Positions 37,168 to 46,071 of a stretch of 49,183 nucleotides of DNA are shown here, one piece after another. This DNA comes from a virus. Position 1 is the stretch's first letter. Each line of letters begins with the position of its first letter. A model generated the notes under the pieces. It was not told the DNA's origin, made no database searches, and worked only from the letters and a program-made list of their open reading frames with translations. The DNA lies in IMG/VR virus record IMGVR_UViG_3300046009_008990, positions 1 to 49,183 of that record. One strand, written 5' to 3'. The position numbers were made by a program, and so were the translations under genes.

Positions 37168-39060
37168 ATGAAAAACATTAAAAAATTAGTTAGTGTTGCG
37201 TTACTATTATTTAGTTTCATAACACCAACTTTCGCACAAGAACCTGTTGCACCGTCTAACGGTGTTTGGGTTTTAATTGACACGAACTATACCGTTGGTA
37301 CTAGTGTACAAGGTGTTACTAACACTAAATTAACCTATGCTAATACAACTACTTCGTTAGTTACAGGTCTTCAATTTAGAGTGTTTTATGATAAAACAGC
37401 ATTTTCATCAGCAGCTGTATCTTTAATTGGTTCTACAACCAATTTAGATTTACAATTTGTTGATAACAATGCTAATGGTTACGTAACTATAACTGTAGTA
37501 TACACAGGTAGTGATAGTACATACACATTACCAATCGGTAATTTGTTTAATATTGCTTTTACCCATGTTGCTGCTGGAACTTTTGATTCTTTGCCGTCTA
37601 TTGGAAACTTAACATGGACTGGTGTTCAAACTTTTCCTCAAATGGGTGCTGACCAAGCTGGTAATGACTTAGTGTTATCACTTCACAATTATGGTGGTAA
37701 CTTCTTAAGACAAACTTTTACTTACACAGCAAATTTTGTGAACGTAAACGATACTCCAGCTAAAAATTTACCATTCTCATTAGAGAAAAAACTTAAAACT
37801 GGCGGTCCATGGACTTTAGTTAACAATTATCTTACTGATTTAAACGGTTCTTATGCTATTAATGAGCAAATTGACGCTACGTTTTATGATATAAGATTAG
37901 TTGTAAACGGTGGTACTATGGATGTTGGTAACGTTATTTCAGTTGCGGATGCACAGCAAATTAATCAATGGGTGTTAGGTACTGGACAACCAAGTGATTT
38001 TGATTTTTACGCTGCTGACGTAAATGGTAACAATAACATTACAATATCTGATGCTTATGGTGTTTTTGGTAAAATCTCTGGTAGATTTAGCGTATGGCCA
38101 AATGGTGTAAATAATATTAAATTCTTTACATCTAGTGAATACACTACTGTTATGGGTTCACCTAACACAAACATGACTTCAAGTATTGCTGGTGTTACTG
38201 ACTTTACATATGAAATACCTTTTGGTGAAACTAGTATAACATATTATGTTATGGTTACTGGTGACGCAAATAGAACTGGTTATCATATGGCTCGTTTAAC
38301 ACCTATTGAAATTAATAACCCAGCTAATGCTTCTAGTTATGTTATTGATGAAAAAGTTGAGTATGATAGACCTTTACCAACAGTTGAAATTAATTTACCT
38401 AGTTTAACTGTGAGTGAAGGTAATATGGTTGAAATACCTGTTAAAACACTTACTGGTAATAATAAATTAGGTTCTCTACAATTAGCTTTATATTATGATT
38501 CTAATTTATTAGAATTTAATGAAGTAAGAAACTCACAAAAAGCAATGTCATGGTTAAGTTTTGTTAACCCTCATGATGATGTTATTGAGTGGGGTGGTTA
38601 TGACGCTAGTAATAATAACTTTGTTGAAGACGGGGAAACTCTTTTCACATTATATTTTACAGCTAAATCACCACAAAGCGAATGGAACTCTAGTCCATTA
38701 TACACATCTAGAAAATTTGTAGGAAACGAAACTTCTTCAGATATGAATATTGTACCTACCAATGGTGTTGTTGAAATCAATAAAATTGGTAATCAAACAT
38801 TTATCACTGGTGATATGATTGTTTATCCTAACCCAACAAATGGTGATGTATTTGTAAATTTTAAAGTAGATAAAAGCGGTGAAACTGAACTATGTTTGTT
38901 CGATGTAGCGGGAAGAAAAGTATTTACTATAATAAACAAATATATGGCTAAGGGTCAATATGTTTATTCTACTAACTTATCTTCTTTAGCTAGTGGGTTA
39001 TATATTGCTAAATTAAATACTATGAGTAAAATTGAAACTGATAAAATTGCTAAATATTAA
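37168..39060 (+). CDS. secreted cohesin/dockerin protein with type IX secretion sorting domain
   Basis: 630 residues. A signal peptide (residues 1-24, ending F-A-Q) is followed by a cohesin-like beta domain (~25-180), a CNA-type beta domain, a dockerin-like segment (~265-290: D-V-N-G-N-N-N-I-T-I-S-D-A-Y), a second cohesin-like domain (~415-530) and a C-terminal type A type IX secretion sorting domain (~545-630: V-Y-P-N-P-T-N-G, G-L-Y-I-A-K-L). The sorting domain needs a host type IX machine and predicts export through the outer membrane. The dockerin-like module is shared with the lectin at 42298. Confidence 0.85.
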   Translation: MKNIKKLVSVALLLFSFITPTFAQEPVAPSNGVWVLIDTNYTVGTSVQGVTNTKLTYANTTTSLVTGLQFRVFYDKTAFSSAAVSLIGSTTNLDLQFVDNNANGYVTITVVYTGSDSTYTLPIGNLFNIAFTHVAAGTFDSLPSIGNLTWTGVQTFPQMGADQAGNDLVLSLHNYGGNFLRQTFTYTANFVNVNDTPAKNLPFSLEKKLKTGGPWTLVNNYLTDLNGSYAINEQIDATFYDIRLVVNGGTMDVGNVISVADAQQINQWVLGTGQPSDFDFYAADVNGNNNITISDAYGVFGKISGRFSVWPNGVNNIKFFTSSEYTTVMGSPNTNMTSSIAGVTDFTYEIPFGETSITYYVMVTGDANRTGYHMARLTPIEINNPANASSYVIDEKVEYDRPLPTVEINLPSLTVSEGNMVEIPVKTLTGNNKLGSLQLALYYDSNLLEFNEVRNSQKAMSWLSFVNPHDDVIEWGGYDASNNNFVEDGETLFTLYFTAKSPQSEWNSSPLYTSRKFVGNETSSDMNIVPTNGVVEINKIGNQTFITGDMIVYPNPTNGDVFVNFKVDKSGETELCLFDVAGRKVFTIINKYMAKGQYVYSTNLSSLASGLYIAKLNTMSKIETDKIAKY

Positions 39061-39066
39061 AAAAAA

Positions 39067-39381
39067 ATGGAAGAAAACAAAACAGAAGAAGGATGGTCAG
39101 GTCTTAAAAAAACTATCCTAGGAACATTAACCACTGTAATTGGTGGTGCAGGTATTTGGGTGTCTACTCATTTATTTGGTGGTGAAGGTGAAGATAAAGA
39201 AGAAACAAAAACAGAACAAGCGGCTCCAGCAGCTGCTCCTGTTGTTATCAATTTATCTAATAACAATACCAACCAACAAAAACAACAAAGTAATAATACT
39301 AATAACCAAAAAACTTCAGTTGCTGCGCCAGTAGCAGCTCCAGCACCCGCTCCTAAAAAAACAGAAGAGGACCCTTGGTAA
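39067..39381 (+). CDS. small anchored protein with disordered Ala/Pro/Asn tail
   Basis: 104 residues. One hydrophobic helix (residues ~16-40, T-I-L-G-T-L-T-T-V-I-G-G-A-G-I-W-V) with no cleavage site is followed by a low-complexity Glu/Asn/Gln/Ala/Pro region. It may span the periplasm as a spanin-like or tether protein. No family recognised. Confidence 0.5.
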   Translation: MEENKTEEGWSGLKKTILGTLTTVIGGAGIWVSTHLFGGEGEDKEETKTEQAAPAAAPVVINLSNNNTNQQKQQSNNTNNQKTSVAAPVAAPAPAPKKTEEDPW

Positions 39382-39382
39382 T

Positions 39383-40087
39383 ATGAAAAAATTGCTTTTA
39401 ACCTTATTATTATCATCTTTCGGTCTTTACGGTCAAATTGGCACTGTAAAGACCGAGGATTATAAGGCTGATTTTGAAAAGAAACAATCACTTGATGTAG
39501 TTAGTGGCTATGAAGGTGAGGCTATTCCAGTTCAAGTACTTAAAATAGGTATCAACGAGGAATTATATGAAATGTACCCAGAGTTAAAAGACAAACGTGT
39601 TGGACTTGGGGTTGCAAATATTGTTTTAGAGTTCTTAGAAACAACAGACAGATTCAAATTTACTGAAGATAAAAATGAAATAAAACAAAAAATGATAGCT
39701 CAAGATAAAGCTTCAGATAAGGGTATTTCATCAAATAAAATAGAAGTGAAGGGTAATGTCATTTTAGCAAAATTCTTTGTTTATATTGAAGTATATGACT
39801 TCAGTGTATCAGAAGATGAAGAGGTTAAACTAACAGATGGTTCTAAAACAACACAAACAACTAGATTAGGATTACAAGTTAGATTTGTAGATGCTGAAAC
39901 TGGTGAAATTTATACTGGTAGTGGATTAGGTGAAGCTTCAACTGTAAAAACATCTTCGTTATTAGATGGTGTGGATGAAATTAAATTTAATCAATCAACA
40001 ATCGGTATATCAACAAAAAAAGCCTTAGAAACAGCTGCTTCTAGGGTAATTTCAAAATTAATAAAAAATGGAATATTTAAAAATTAA
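39383..40087 (+). CDS. CsgG-like curli-type assembly protein
   Basis: 234 residues with signal peptide (~1-18, ending Y-G-Q). The body resembles CsgG: V-G-L-G-V-A-N-I-V-L-E-F-L-E-T-T-D-R-F-K near residue 72 and a later V-R-F-V-D-A-E-T-G-E-I-Y. CsgG forms an outer-membrane secretion pore; the usual lipobox cysteine is absent here. Curli-like genes are known in some marine T4-like phages. It lies mid-operon, next to other exported proteins. Confidence 0.7.
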   Translation: MKKLLLTLLLSSFGLYGQIGTVKTEDYKADFEKKQSLDVVSGYEGEAIPVQVLKIGINEELYEMYPELKDKRVGLGVANIVLEFLETTDRFKFTEDKNEIKQKMIAQDKASDKGISSNKIEVKGNVILAKFFVYIEVYDFSVSEDEEVKLTDGSKTTQTTRLGLQVRFVDAETGEIYTGSGLGEASTVKTSSLLDGVDEIKFNQSTIGISTKKALETAASRVISKLIKNGIFKN

Positions 40088-40092
40088 AAAAA

Positions 40093-40443
40093 ATGAACAA
40101 ATTAAAACAAATGATAACAGGTAAAGAAATACCAAAAAAAATAGATGAAAAAAATAGATTCTATTATATGCTTGTTGAAATGCAAAATAATCGTTGGAAA
40201 ATTACAGCGATTGTGTTAGGTTTATTTACAATGATTATATTAGGGATTAACGCTGGTGTTTTTTTTGGCGCTACTATTAATGAAGATTGGAAAGAAATGT
40301 TACTTATCTTATTAGGTGCTTTTGTTGGTAACTTAAACAAAGTTGTTGACTATTGGTTTAACTCAGAAGATAGAGATAAAATGCTTATCCAAAAAGTTGA
40401 TGAAGAAGACGGAATTTCTATGTCAAGTACAACTGAAAATTAA
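40093..40443 (+). CDS. membrane protein, two spans, holin-like
   Basis: 116 residues. Two hydrophobic segments (~35-57 and ~68-85) with cytoplasmic charged ends; G-A-F-V-G-N-L-N-K-V-V-D-Y-W-F follows the second span. Small phage membrane proteins of this shape are often annotated as holins. Function not assigned. Confidence 0.5.
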   Translation: MNKLKQMITGKEIPKKIDEKNRFYYMLVEMQNNRWKITAIVLGLFTMIILGINAGVFFGATINEDWKEMLLILLGAFVGNLNKVVDYWFNSEDRDKMLIQKVDEEDGISMSSTTEN

Positions 40444-40448
40444 TTAAA

Positions 40449-41846
40449 ATGAATGTTAATAAATTTATATATACAATTTTATTATTATTCACATCGGTTT
40501 TAGGTGTGGCGCAAGGGTTTATGTATTCTTATACCGACCCTTGCACCTCTAAAACTAAACAAATCTATATTGATACATCTTCTGGTTCGGTACCAGTAAC
40601 TTATAACGGCCAAGTACGTTCATTTACTGATGCTGAATTACAATCGGGTGTTTTTCAAGATTGGATTAATACTGTAAATTCTCAAAACCCAGCAGGTCCA
40701 TGTAGTGGTGTTGGTTTAACCTTAGATACCACTATGAATGTTTTAATTGCGCAAAACAATATAGCTGTGGTGACCAGTGTTTTGTCTATTTTAAGTGACA
40801 TGGAAGCCATAAGTGGTGGTTCAACAATTTCAGGGATTGTTGAAGCTGACGAGAAGGTTTCAGCAAATAACAATGAAGAAAAAAAAGATAATAAAAATGG
40901 GACCAATTCTATCGGAAATACAGGAAATAGTAACGGAGATAAAAAAACACCAGTTACCAACGGAAATAATACCTCTAATAATGGAACTGGAACAAATAGT
41001 GGAAATGAAGGAACTACTAATCCAACTCAGACTAGCACAACTACAACAGGAACACAAGAAAGTCAAACACCCATAAGTAATATTACAGGAGGTGTTAATT
41101 CTGTAAGGTTAGATAATACTGAAAAATCAGAAACTTCAGAAAAAAATAAAGAACAAGCTAATAACGCGTTAGTATCTTCTTCTCAATCTTCATCTACGAC
41201 AAAAAGTAAAGTAGCTGGAGCGAAAAAAGGTAATCTAATGATGAATGGTGATGTCGTTGTTATAGGTAGTGCAGATGGGGCCGACCCTAGTCAGTTTAAA
41301 TTAAACGCTAGTATTGTTTCATCAAACACTAAAAACACATTTGCTAAAGGTGTGTTAGTTAATTTTACGAGTTATATTAATAATTCAAACATAACTTTGT
41401 TTGTTTCATATAGACATAAGAAATTTACCAGTATACTGGCTAATTCAACTATGTTGAATTTTGATAAAGACTTTTTCAACACTATTTCTTTTATGGAATC
41501 ATATAAGTATCGTAAAGTAACATCAACAATTGGTGTTAATTTAACAACTGGGAATTTAGGTGAATCTAGATTTAAAAGTATTTCAATGTTAGGTGGTGTT
41601 TATAGTGATTTTAAATTAAATAAAAAAATAAAATTAACAACTATGTTTGTTGCTGTTTATTCACCATATGTTTACTATTATCAAGGTATGTGGTATAATT
41701 CAGGATTGTTAGCAATACCTTTTGTATCAGCTGATTATAAAATAACAAAAAAATTCAAGTTAAATATAAGTATAAGCGGTGTTCAACAAATAAATGATAA
41801 ACCGTTATCTTACCAAATTTTAACAGGAGCAAAAGCAATATTATAA
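40449..41846 (+). CDS. probable outer-membrane barrel protein with Asn/Thr-rich linker
   Basis: 465 residues. Signal peptide (~1-22, ending V-A-Q), an N-terminal domain with two cysteines, a long Asn/Thr/Ser/Gly low-complexity linker (~125-245) and a C-terminal half with alternating strands (T-L-F-V-S-Y-R-H-K-K-F; Y-V-Y-Y-Y-Q-G-M-W-Y) typical of an outer-membrane beta-barrel. It may form a surface pore or anchor for other products of the operon. Confidence 0.6.
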   Translation: MNVNKFIYTILLLFTSVLGVAQGFMYSYTDPCTSKTKQIYIDTSSGSVPVTYNGQVRSFTDAELQSGVFQDWINTVNSQNPAGPCSGVGLTLDTTMNVLIAQNNIAVVTSVLSILSDMEAISGGSTISGIVEADEKVSANNNEEKKDNKNGTNSIGNTGNSNGDKKTPVTNGNNTSNNGTGTNSGNEGTTNPTQTSTTTTGTQESQTPISNITGGVNSVRLDNTEKSETSEKNKEQANNALVSSSQSSSTTKSKVAGAKKGNLMMNGDVVVIGSADGADPSQFKLNASIVSSNTKNTFAKGVLVNFTSYINNSNITLFVSYRHKKFTSILANSTMLNFDKDFFNTISFMESYKYRKVTSTIGVNLTTGNLGESRFKSISMLGGVYSDFKLNKKIKLTTMFVAVYSPYVYYYQGMWYNSGLLAIPFVSADYKITKKFKLNISISGVQQINDKPLSYQILTGAKAIL

Positions 41847-41851
41847 TACAT

Positions 41852-42301
41852 ATGAAAAAAATTTTAATTATATTAACAATATTTATTTCTTTAAGAGGAT
41901 ATTCTCAAGAATGTTATTCAGTTAAAGATGTTAAAAACGAAGGTGAAATTGAAGGAGTGAACCCTAATAGATTTTTGCTAGGTGTAAAACAAATTACCGA
42001 AGAAATTCTTTCTAATAGTTATTCTATTTGTCAAGATGGGAAACCTGTTAGTGTTTTAATTGAAAGTATTGAAGCACCAACCAATAGTGTGTCTTTAGGT
42101 CCTTTTGAGAAAAAAAGAAAAAAAACAACAGTTAAATTAATAGTAAAAATAGATGGTGATGAATATGAAGGTGAAGGTGATACAAATACTGATGTTAGTT
42201 CAACATTTATTGAATTACAAGATGAAAACCTACCTTTCGAAAAATCAGCTTTTTCTGGTGCGTTAAAAAAAGCCTTACAAGACGCTATTTCTAAAATATG
42301 A
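41852..42301 (+). CDS. secreted protein of unknown function
   Basis: 149 residues with signal peptide (~1-18, ending Y-S-Q). The mature part is acidic and lysine-rich with a single Cys pair region early (E-C-Y-S). It may be a periplasmic partner of the CsgG-like protein. Its TGA overlaps the start of the next gene (ATGATGA). Confidence 0.5.
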   Translation: MKKILIILTIFISLRGYSQECYSVKDVKNEGEIEGVNPNRFLLGVKQITEEILSNSYSICQDGKPVSVLIESIEAPTNSVSLGPFEKKRKKTTVKLIVKIDGDEYEGEGDTNTDVSSTFIELQDENLPFEKSAFSGALKKALQDAISKI

Positions 42302-43941
42302 TGAAAAAGTTAGTGGTATTCATATTATTATTGACTAACCAATTATTTGGTCAATTTAATTATTCTGGTTATATCTACAACTCAAATAGTGTAGGTATTC
42401 CTAATATACCTATAAAACTTTTTAAAAGAACAACGTCAAATTTAGCTGGATTTACTTCACAAACAAATTATAACGGTCATTCATATTATCGTTCAACAAC
42501 CACCGCTAATTGGACTACAGCCCAAGCTAACTGTGTAGCTATGAATGGTCATTTAGTGACAATTTCTAACGCTGCTGAAAATACCTTTGTTTTTAACACA
42601 TGGCCTAGTGGATGGATAGGATATTATCAAGACAAAACAGGTAATTTTTATGGGGAACCAAATGCTGGGTGGAGATGGACAGAAAATTATGTCACCACAA
42701 ACCAACAAGCTGATTATGATGTAGCGTCCTACACATCAGGAAATATACTAACAGATATTAAATCTAGTATTAACACTACATTAACAAACAACCCTACATA
42801 TACTAATAGTGGTGGTAAATACTTAACATTCAACGGTATTAACCAATATGGTATTACAGGTAATTTAGCCTCAAAATTTACATCAACTAAAGTTTCATTA
42901 TTAGCGTGGATTTATCCAACTGGAAATGGTGTTGTTGTAACTGAATTAGGTGCTGGTAGCCCATCATCTGGTTGGCACGACGCACAAATAGAAATAACTG
43001 GTGGTAACACACTTAGATGTGGGCTTTGGAACGGTGGAATGGTACAAGTTTCTACTAGTATAACATTAAACGCTTGGCATTTAGTTGGTTTTACTTACGA
43101 TGGAACAACACTTACTGGTTATAAAGATGGTGTTGCTTTTGCTACTATAAATACAGCTAGACAAGCACCATATTATTACGGAAATGGTTTATATTATGGT
43201 ATTGGGTTAACCGATTTTACAAACATGGGTTCTGGTGCTTATGGTAATTTTAGATTAGGTAGTTTTCAAGTATATTCTAATGCTCTTACAGCTGATGAGA
43301 TGAATCGTAATTACATGTCAACAGCTTGGAGATTTGGTGTTTATCCTTATTCTAATTGGAATGGTGGTGAACCTAACAATTCTGGTGGTGAAGATTATAT
43401 TCAGTTTGTTGGTAGTGGTCGTTGGAATGATTTAAATAATAACAATTCTTTAAATTATGTCTTGGAATTTGATTATATATTTAGCACAGGTTCATGGGAG
43501 TTATATAAAACAATACACACAGATTCTAATGGAAAATATACTATCACAGAAACTACTAACCCATCAATAGAATGGTATATTCAAATTGATGCACCAACAC
43601 CTAACGCTATAACAACTTTTGACGCTATTTCAGCAAACTCTAAGGTTTTAAGTAGAAATATAAATGCTTGGGATTATTATAAATTTGATGTTAATGATGA
43701 TTCTAAAATAAACATTTCAGACGTTTATTATATTTACGCTAAAAAAATAGGTAAATTTACTTCGTGGAAACCAACTTTGGTTAACACTAGGATATTCACA
43801 CCGACCCAATTTTCTATAATAAACTCATCAAATAGTAATTTAAAAACCACCTATTCTGGTGTTCAATCTATTGTTATAAATTCCCCAGTGTCTGGTGGAA
43901 GTTCAAATTATTATATTGTTAATACAGGATACGCCAACTAA
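42298..43941 (+). CDS. secreted C-type lectin interrupted by LamG domain, with dockerin-like tail
   Basis: 547 residues. Signal peptide (~1-18). The first half of a C-type lectin domain (W-T-T-A-Q-A-N-C-V-A-M-N-G-H-L-V-T-I) is followed at ~residue 160-345 by a LamG/concanavalin-type domain (Y-L-T-F-N-G-I-N-Q-Y, A-W-H-L-V-G-F-T-Y-D-G), then the second half of the lectin (N-W-N-G-G-E-P-N-N-S-G-G-E-D-Y). The C-terminus has a dockerin-like segment (D-V-N-D-D-S-K-I-N-I-S-D-V-Y) and a domain matching that of the 37168 protein. It should bind carbohydrate on the cell surface. ATG at 42301 is an alternative start. Confidence 0.85.
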   Translation: MMKKLVVFILLLTNQLFGQFNYSGYIYNSNSVGIPNIPIKLFKRTTSNLAGFTSQTNYNGHSYYRSTTTANWTTAQANCVAMNGHLVTISNAAENTFVFNTWPSGWIGYYQDKTGNFYGEPNAGWRWTENYVTTNQQADYDVASYTSGNILTDIKSSINTTLTNNPTYTNSGGKYLTFNGINQYGITGNLASKFTSTKVSLLAWIYPTGNGVVVTELGAGSPSSGWHDAQIEITGGNTLRCGLWNGGMVQVSTSITLNAWHLVGFTYDGTTLTGYKDGVAFATINTARQAPYYYGNGLYYGIGLTDFTNMGSGAYGNFRLGSFQVYSNALTADEMNRNYMSTAWRFGVYPYSNWNGGEPNNSGGEDYIQFVGSGRWNDLNNNNSLNYVLEFDYIFSTGSWELYKTIHTDSNGKYTITETTNPSIEWYIQIDAPTPNAITTFDAISANSKVLSRNINAWDYYKFDVNDDSKINISDVYYIYAKKIGKFTSWKPTLVNTRIFTPTQFSIINSSNSNLKTTYSGVQSIVINSPVSGGSSNYYIVNTGYAN

Positions 43942-44372
43942 TGAAAAAAATATTATTTATATTACTTTTGTCTATCACATCTTATGGGCAAATAAAGATT
44001 GACGATGTTGGAACTGGTTGGAAAGTTAAAGTTGAACAAGCTTTACTAATCATTCAGAACAACGATACCGAAGCTTATGATATGGTTAAAAAACATTGTA
44101 AAAAAATAAGTTATATACTTAGCACATTCTCAACAACACAAAATGGTGATACAGTACTCATAACAACAAACGATATGAATAGCGTTTCAATAAATAATAT
44201 AGCTGCTGTAATCGTACATGAATCTTTTCATCTTAAAGCATTACATGATAATTATGGGTTAACAGAACTAGAAGAAGAATCTAGAGCTTATGAAGTGGAA
44301 TTGAAATTCCTAGAAAAGATACCTAACGTGGAACCATGGTTAATCAATAACGCAAAAAATAAAAAGGGCTAA
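43941..44372 (+). CDS. secreted HExxH metallopeptidase-like protein
   Basis: 143 residues with signal peptide (~1-17, ending Y-G-Q). A zinc-binding V-I-V-H-E-S-F-H lies near residue 92-99, followed by E-L-E-E-E-S-R-A-Y-E with possible third ligand. It is the last gene of the plus-strand operon; its ATG overlaps the stop of the lectin gene (TAATG). It probably cuts cell-surface or exported proteins. Confidence 0.7.
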   Translation: MKKILFILLLSITSYGQIKIDDVGTGWKVKVEQALLIIQNNDTEAYDMVKKHCKKISYILSTFSTTQNGDTVLITTNDMNSVSINNIAAVIVHESFHLKALHDNYGLTELEEESRAYEVELKFLEKIPNVEPWLINNAKNKKG

Positions 44373-44388
44373 ATGTAGCCCTTTTTTA
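44359..44388. terminator. bidirectional terminator at convergent genes
   Basis: AAAGGGCTA / TAGCCCTTT stem with a four-base loop and A and T runs on the two sides. It overlaps the stop codons of the metallopeptidase (plus) and the 44369 gene (minus). Confidence 0.9.
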
Positions 44389-44890
44389 TTAAATCATGTA
44401 AGTATTCAGAGTGTTCTATGTTTTTTTCGTTAGCATAACCAATACTCATGTGCATTCCAAAGAATGGTTTCCCTAAACCCAATTCAGTTCTTATGGATTG
44501 TAATGATTCTCTCTCTTCATGAGGAACGTTAAACCACCATGTTCTACCATCAGTCCTAGGGTCCAAATCAATAACAATAGGTATAGTTTTACCATGCCAT
44601 TTTTGTTTTGTTATATCCCACGCATTTAGAGCCTCTTCAACGGACTTTTGTCCATTCTGGGTTAAATCCCTCATGCTGTCGTTAATAAACGAAATATGAG
44701 CCCCTCTAAGCGGTTTATTTAGTGTTAGATTGTATCTTCTTTTTATGAACCAATTGTAGTATTCGCATATCTCTCCATCTACCATAACCATGGCTATTTT
44801 TTTCCATGACGCTTGATTTAAGTGTTTTTTTGTTTTGTCCTCAGGTTCAAACTCAATCTTACCTGTAAGGTGTAATATTTTGGTTTCCAT
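44369..44890 (-). CDS. 2H-phosphoesterase-like protein
   Basis: 173 residues. Two H-x-S motifs lie in strand-like contexts (R-G-A-H-I-S-F-I near residue 85 and G-M-H-M-S-I-G near residue 150), as in 2H phosphoesterases that cut cyclic or RNA phosphodiesters. Some phage members (Acb1) destroy defence signals, but I cannot show that this is one. Its start overlaps the upstream gene by about 32 bases. Confidence 0.5.
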   Translation of the reverse strand: METKILHLTGKIEFEPEDKTKKHLNQASWKKIAMVMVDGEICEYYNWFIKRRYNLTLNKPLRGAHISFINDSMRDLTQNGQKSVEEALNAWDITKQKWHGKTIPIVIDLDPRTDGRTWWFNVPHEERESLQSIRTELGLGKPFFGMHMSIGYANEKNIEHSEYLHDLIKKGYI

Positions 44891-45311
44891 TTATTGTTAT
44901 TAAATCAGTAATAATCTCTCTATCAATTTCGTTTCCATTTATAGCTATTAAATCGTTAATAATCTCTCTATCAATTTCGTTTGAAATTTCTTGTGATAAC
45001 ATATTAATTAGTTCAGCCTCAGCATCTATATGATGAAAAGCATGCAAGTCATCAGACATTTCAACAGTCCAAAATGGTTTTTTATACGCTGAACCAAACT
45101 CTTTTTTTTGCAACCCATTTGAAAACGACCATTTTCTAAATATTTTTTCACATTCTAAAATATCAAAATCAAAAACAACATGACATTCTATAACGATGTC
45201 TTGACCATATTCTAACTGAGTTGTGTTAACATGATAAAATTTGTTATTACAAACTACATAATGTTTATTTAAATATTTGTCTAGTATTTTTTTAATCTCA
45301 ATGGGTTTCAT
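44859..45311 (-). CDS. protein with T4 gp23-like capsid segment
   Basis: 150 residues from the ATG at 45309-45311. The first ~75 residues are an unknown domain. Residues ~80-120 (S-D-D-L-H-A-F-H-H-I-D-A-E-A-E-L and N-E-I-D-R-E-I-I) closely match the L-x-A-I-H-G-L-D-A-E-A-E-L...E-I-N-R-E helix of the T4 major capsid protein gp23 as I recall it. The C-terminus holds a 16-residue unit repeated twice (E-I-D-R-E-I-I-N-D-L...). It is far too short for a capsid protein, so it may be a decoy, scaffold partner or fragment. Confidence 0.6.
   Translation of the reverse strand: MKPIEIKKILDKYLNKHYVVCNNKFYHVNTTQLEYGQDIVIECHVVFDFDILECEKIFRKWSFSNGLQKKEFGSAYKKPFWTVEMSDDLHAFHHIDAEAELINMLSQEISNEIDREIINDLIAINGNEIDREIITDLITINGNQNITPYR
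44891..44986. repeat. 48-bp tandem repeat in capsid-like gene
   Basis: Two adjacent units of 48 bases encode E-I-D-R-E-I-I-N-D-L-I-A-I-N-G-N and E-I-D-R-E-I-I-T-D-L-I-T-I-N-G-N. Confidence 0.8.
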
Positions 45312-45348
45312 ACACAATTATATGAAACCCAAGGAAATTAGTAAAGGT

Positions 45349-46071
45349 TTAAGCCAACCTAAGTGGTTTTAAAAACTCTCTCAAGAAAGCGTTTTTAGGA
45401 CCTCCAATCTTTTCAACCCATTTTTGGTAGTTGGATTCATTTCTTTCTTCCAATTCAAGTTGAGCTTTTTTGGACGGCTTACGAGTACCATAAGGTAACT
45501 TTTCTTCTTGGAACTCTGGGTAAAGTTCTCTATTGAAAACTCTCTCGTCAACCAAGAACACAACTGCTGTTAACTGGTCCCCTAAGTCTGGTTCATGGAA
45601 AACAGCTGTAGCGACACCATTATCAGTAAGTGTTCTTAAATGTTGGTTAAGACTTCCTAACTTATCTGGTGTATTGTTAGTAGTACCACCATTAAGGATA
45701 ATAAAAGTTTTATCTTCTTTGGCCCATTTATTATAAATCTTCTCTAAATTAGATAGACCTTTAACTGTTTGACCGTACTCAACCACAGCATGACCAAATT
45801 GGATACCTTGTTGAATTGGACTTATATTGTAAGGAACCAGACCATACATTCTGTATTCCAAATACATTTCAGTTTTTCTTGGCATCGAGTTAGCTTTTAC
45901 CTTGCATTGTGACAACGCTTCAAGGAATTCACCTTTAGGCATTGTAGGAAACATAAAATAATGCATCTCCTTTGAACCGAACCACTCTAGTGGCCATTCG
46001 TTTAGGTCTAAGACCCTTATGTTAAGTTCTAAACACCATTGATAAGGTGTTTTAAATTCTAATTCTTCCAT
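45349..46071 (-). CDS. PTH2-like protein of unknown function
   Basis: 240 residues from the ATG at 46069-46071, which overlaps the stop of the PARP gene. The central part (Q-Q-G-I-Q-F-G-H-A-V-V-E-Y, F-I-I-L-N-G-G, L-N-Q-H-L-R-T-L) recalls the fold of type 2 peptidyl-tRNA hydrolases (G-x-x-A-x-x-x-x-H-A; L...L..L...G). The match is weak. Coupled to the PARP gene, so it may be its partner. Confidence 0.45.
   Translation of the reverse strand: MEELEFKTPYQWCLELNIRVLDLNEWPLEWFGSKEMHYFMFPTMPKGEFLEALSQCKVKANSMPRKTEMYLEYRMYGLVPYNISPIQQGIQFGHAVVEYGQTVKGLSNLEKIYNKWAKEDKTFIILNGGTTNNTPDKLGSLNQHLRTLTDNGVATAVFHEPDLGDQLTAVVFLVDERVFNRELYPEFQEEKLPYGTRKPSKKAQLELEERNESNYQKWVEKIGGPKNAFLREFLKPLRLA

Noticed and set aside
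36910-44372. Bacterial host DNA carried in the window
   Set aside because: The exported-protein genes share codon bias, phage promoter motif and tight overlaps with the phage genes and include small phage-type membrane proteins, so they look like part of the phage genome.
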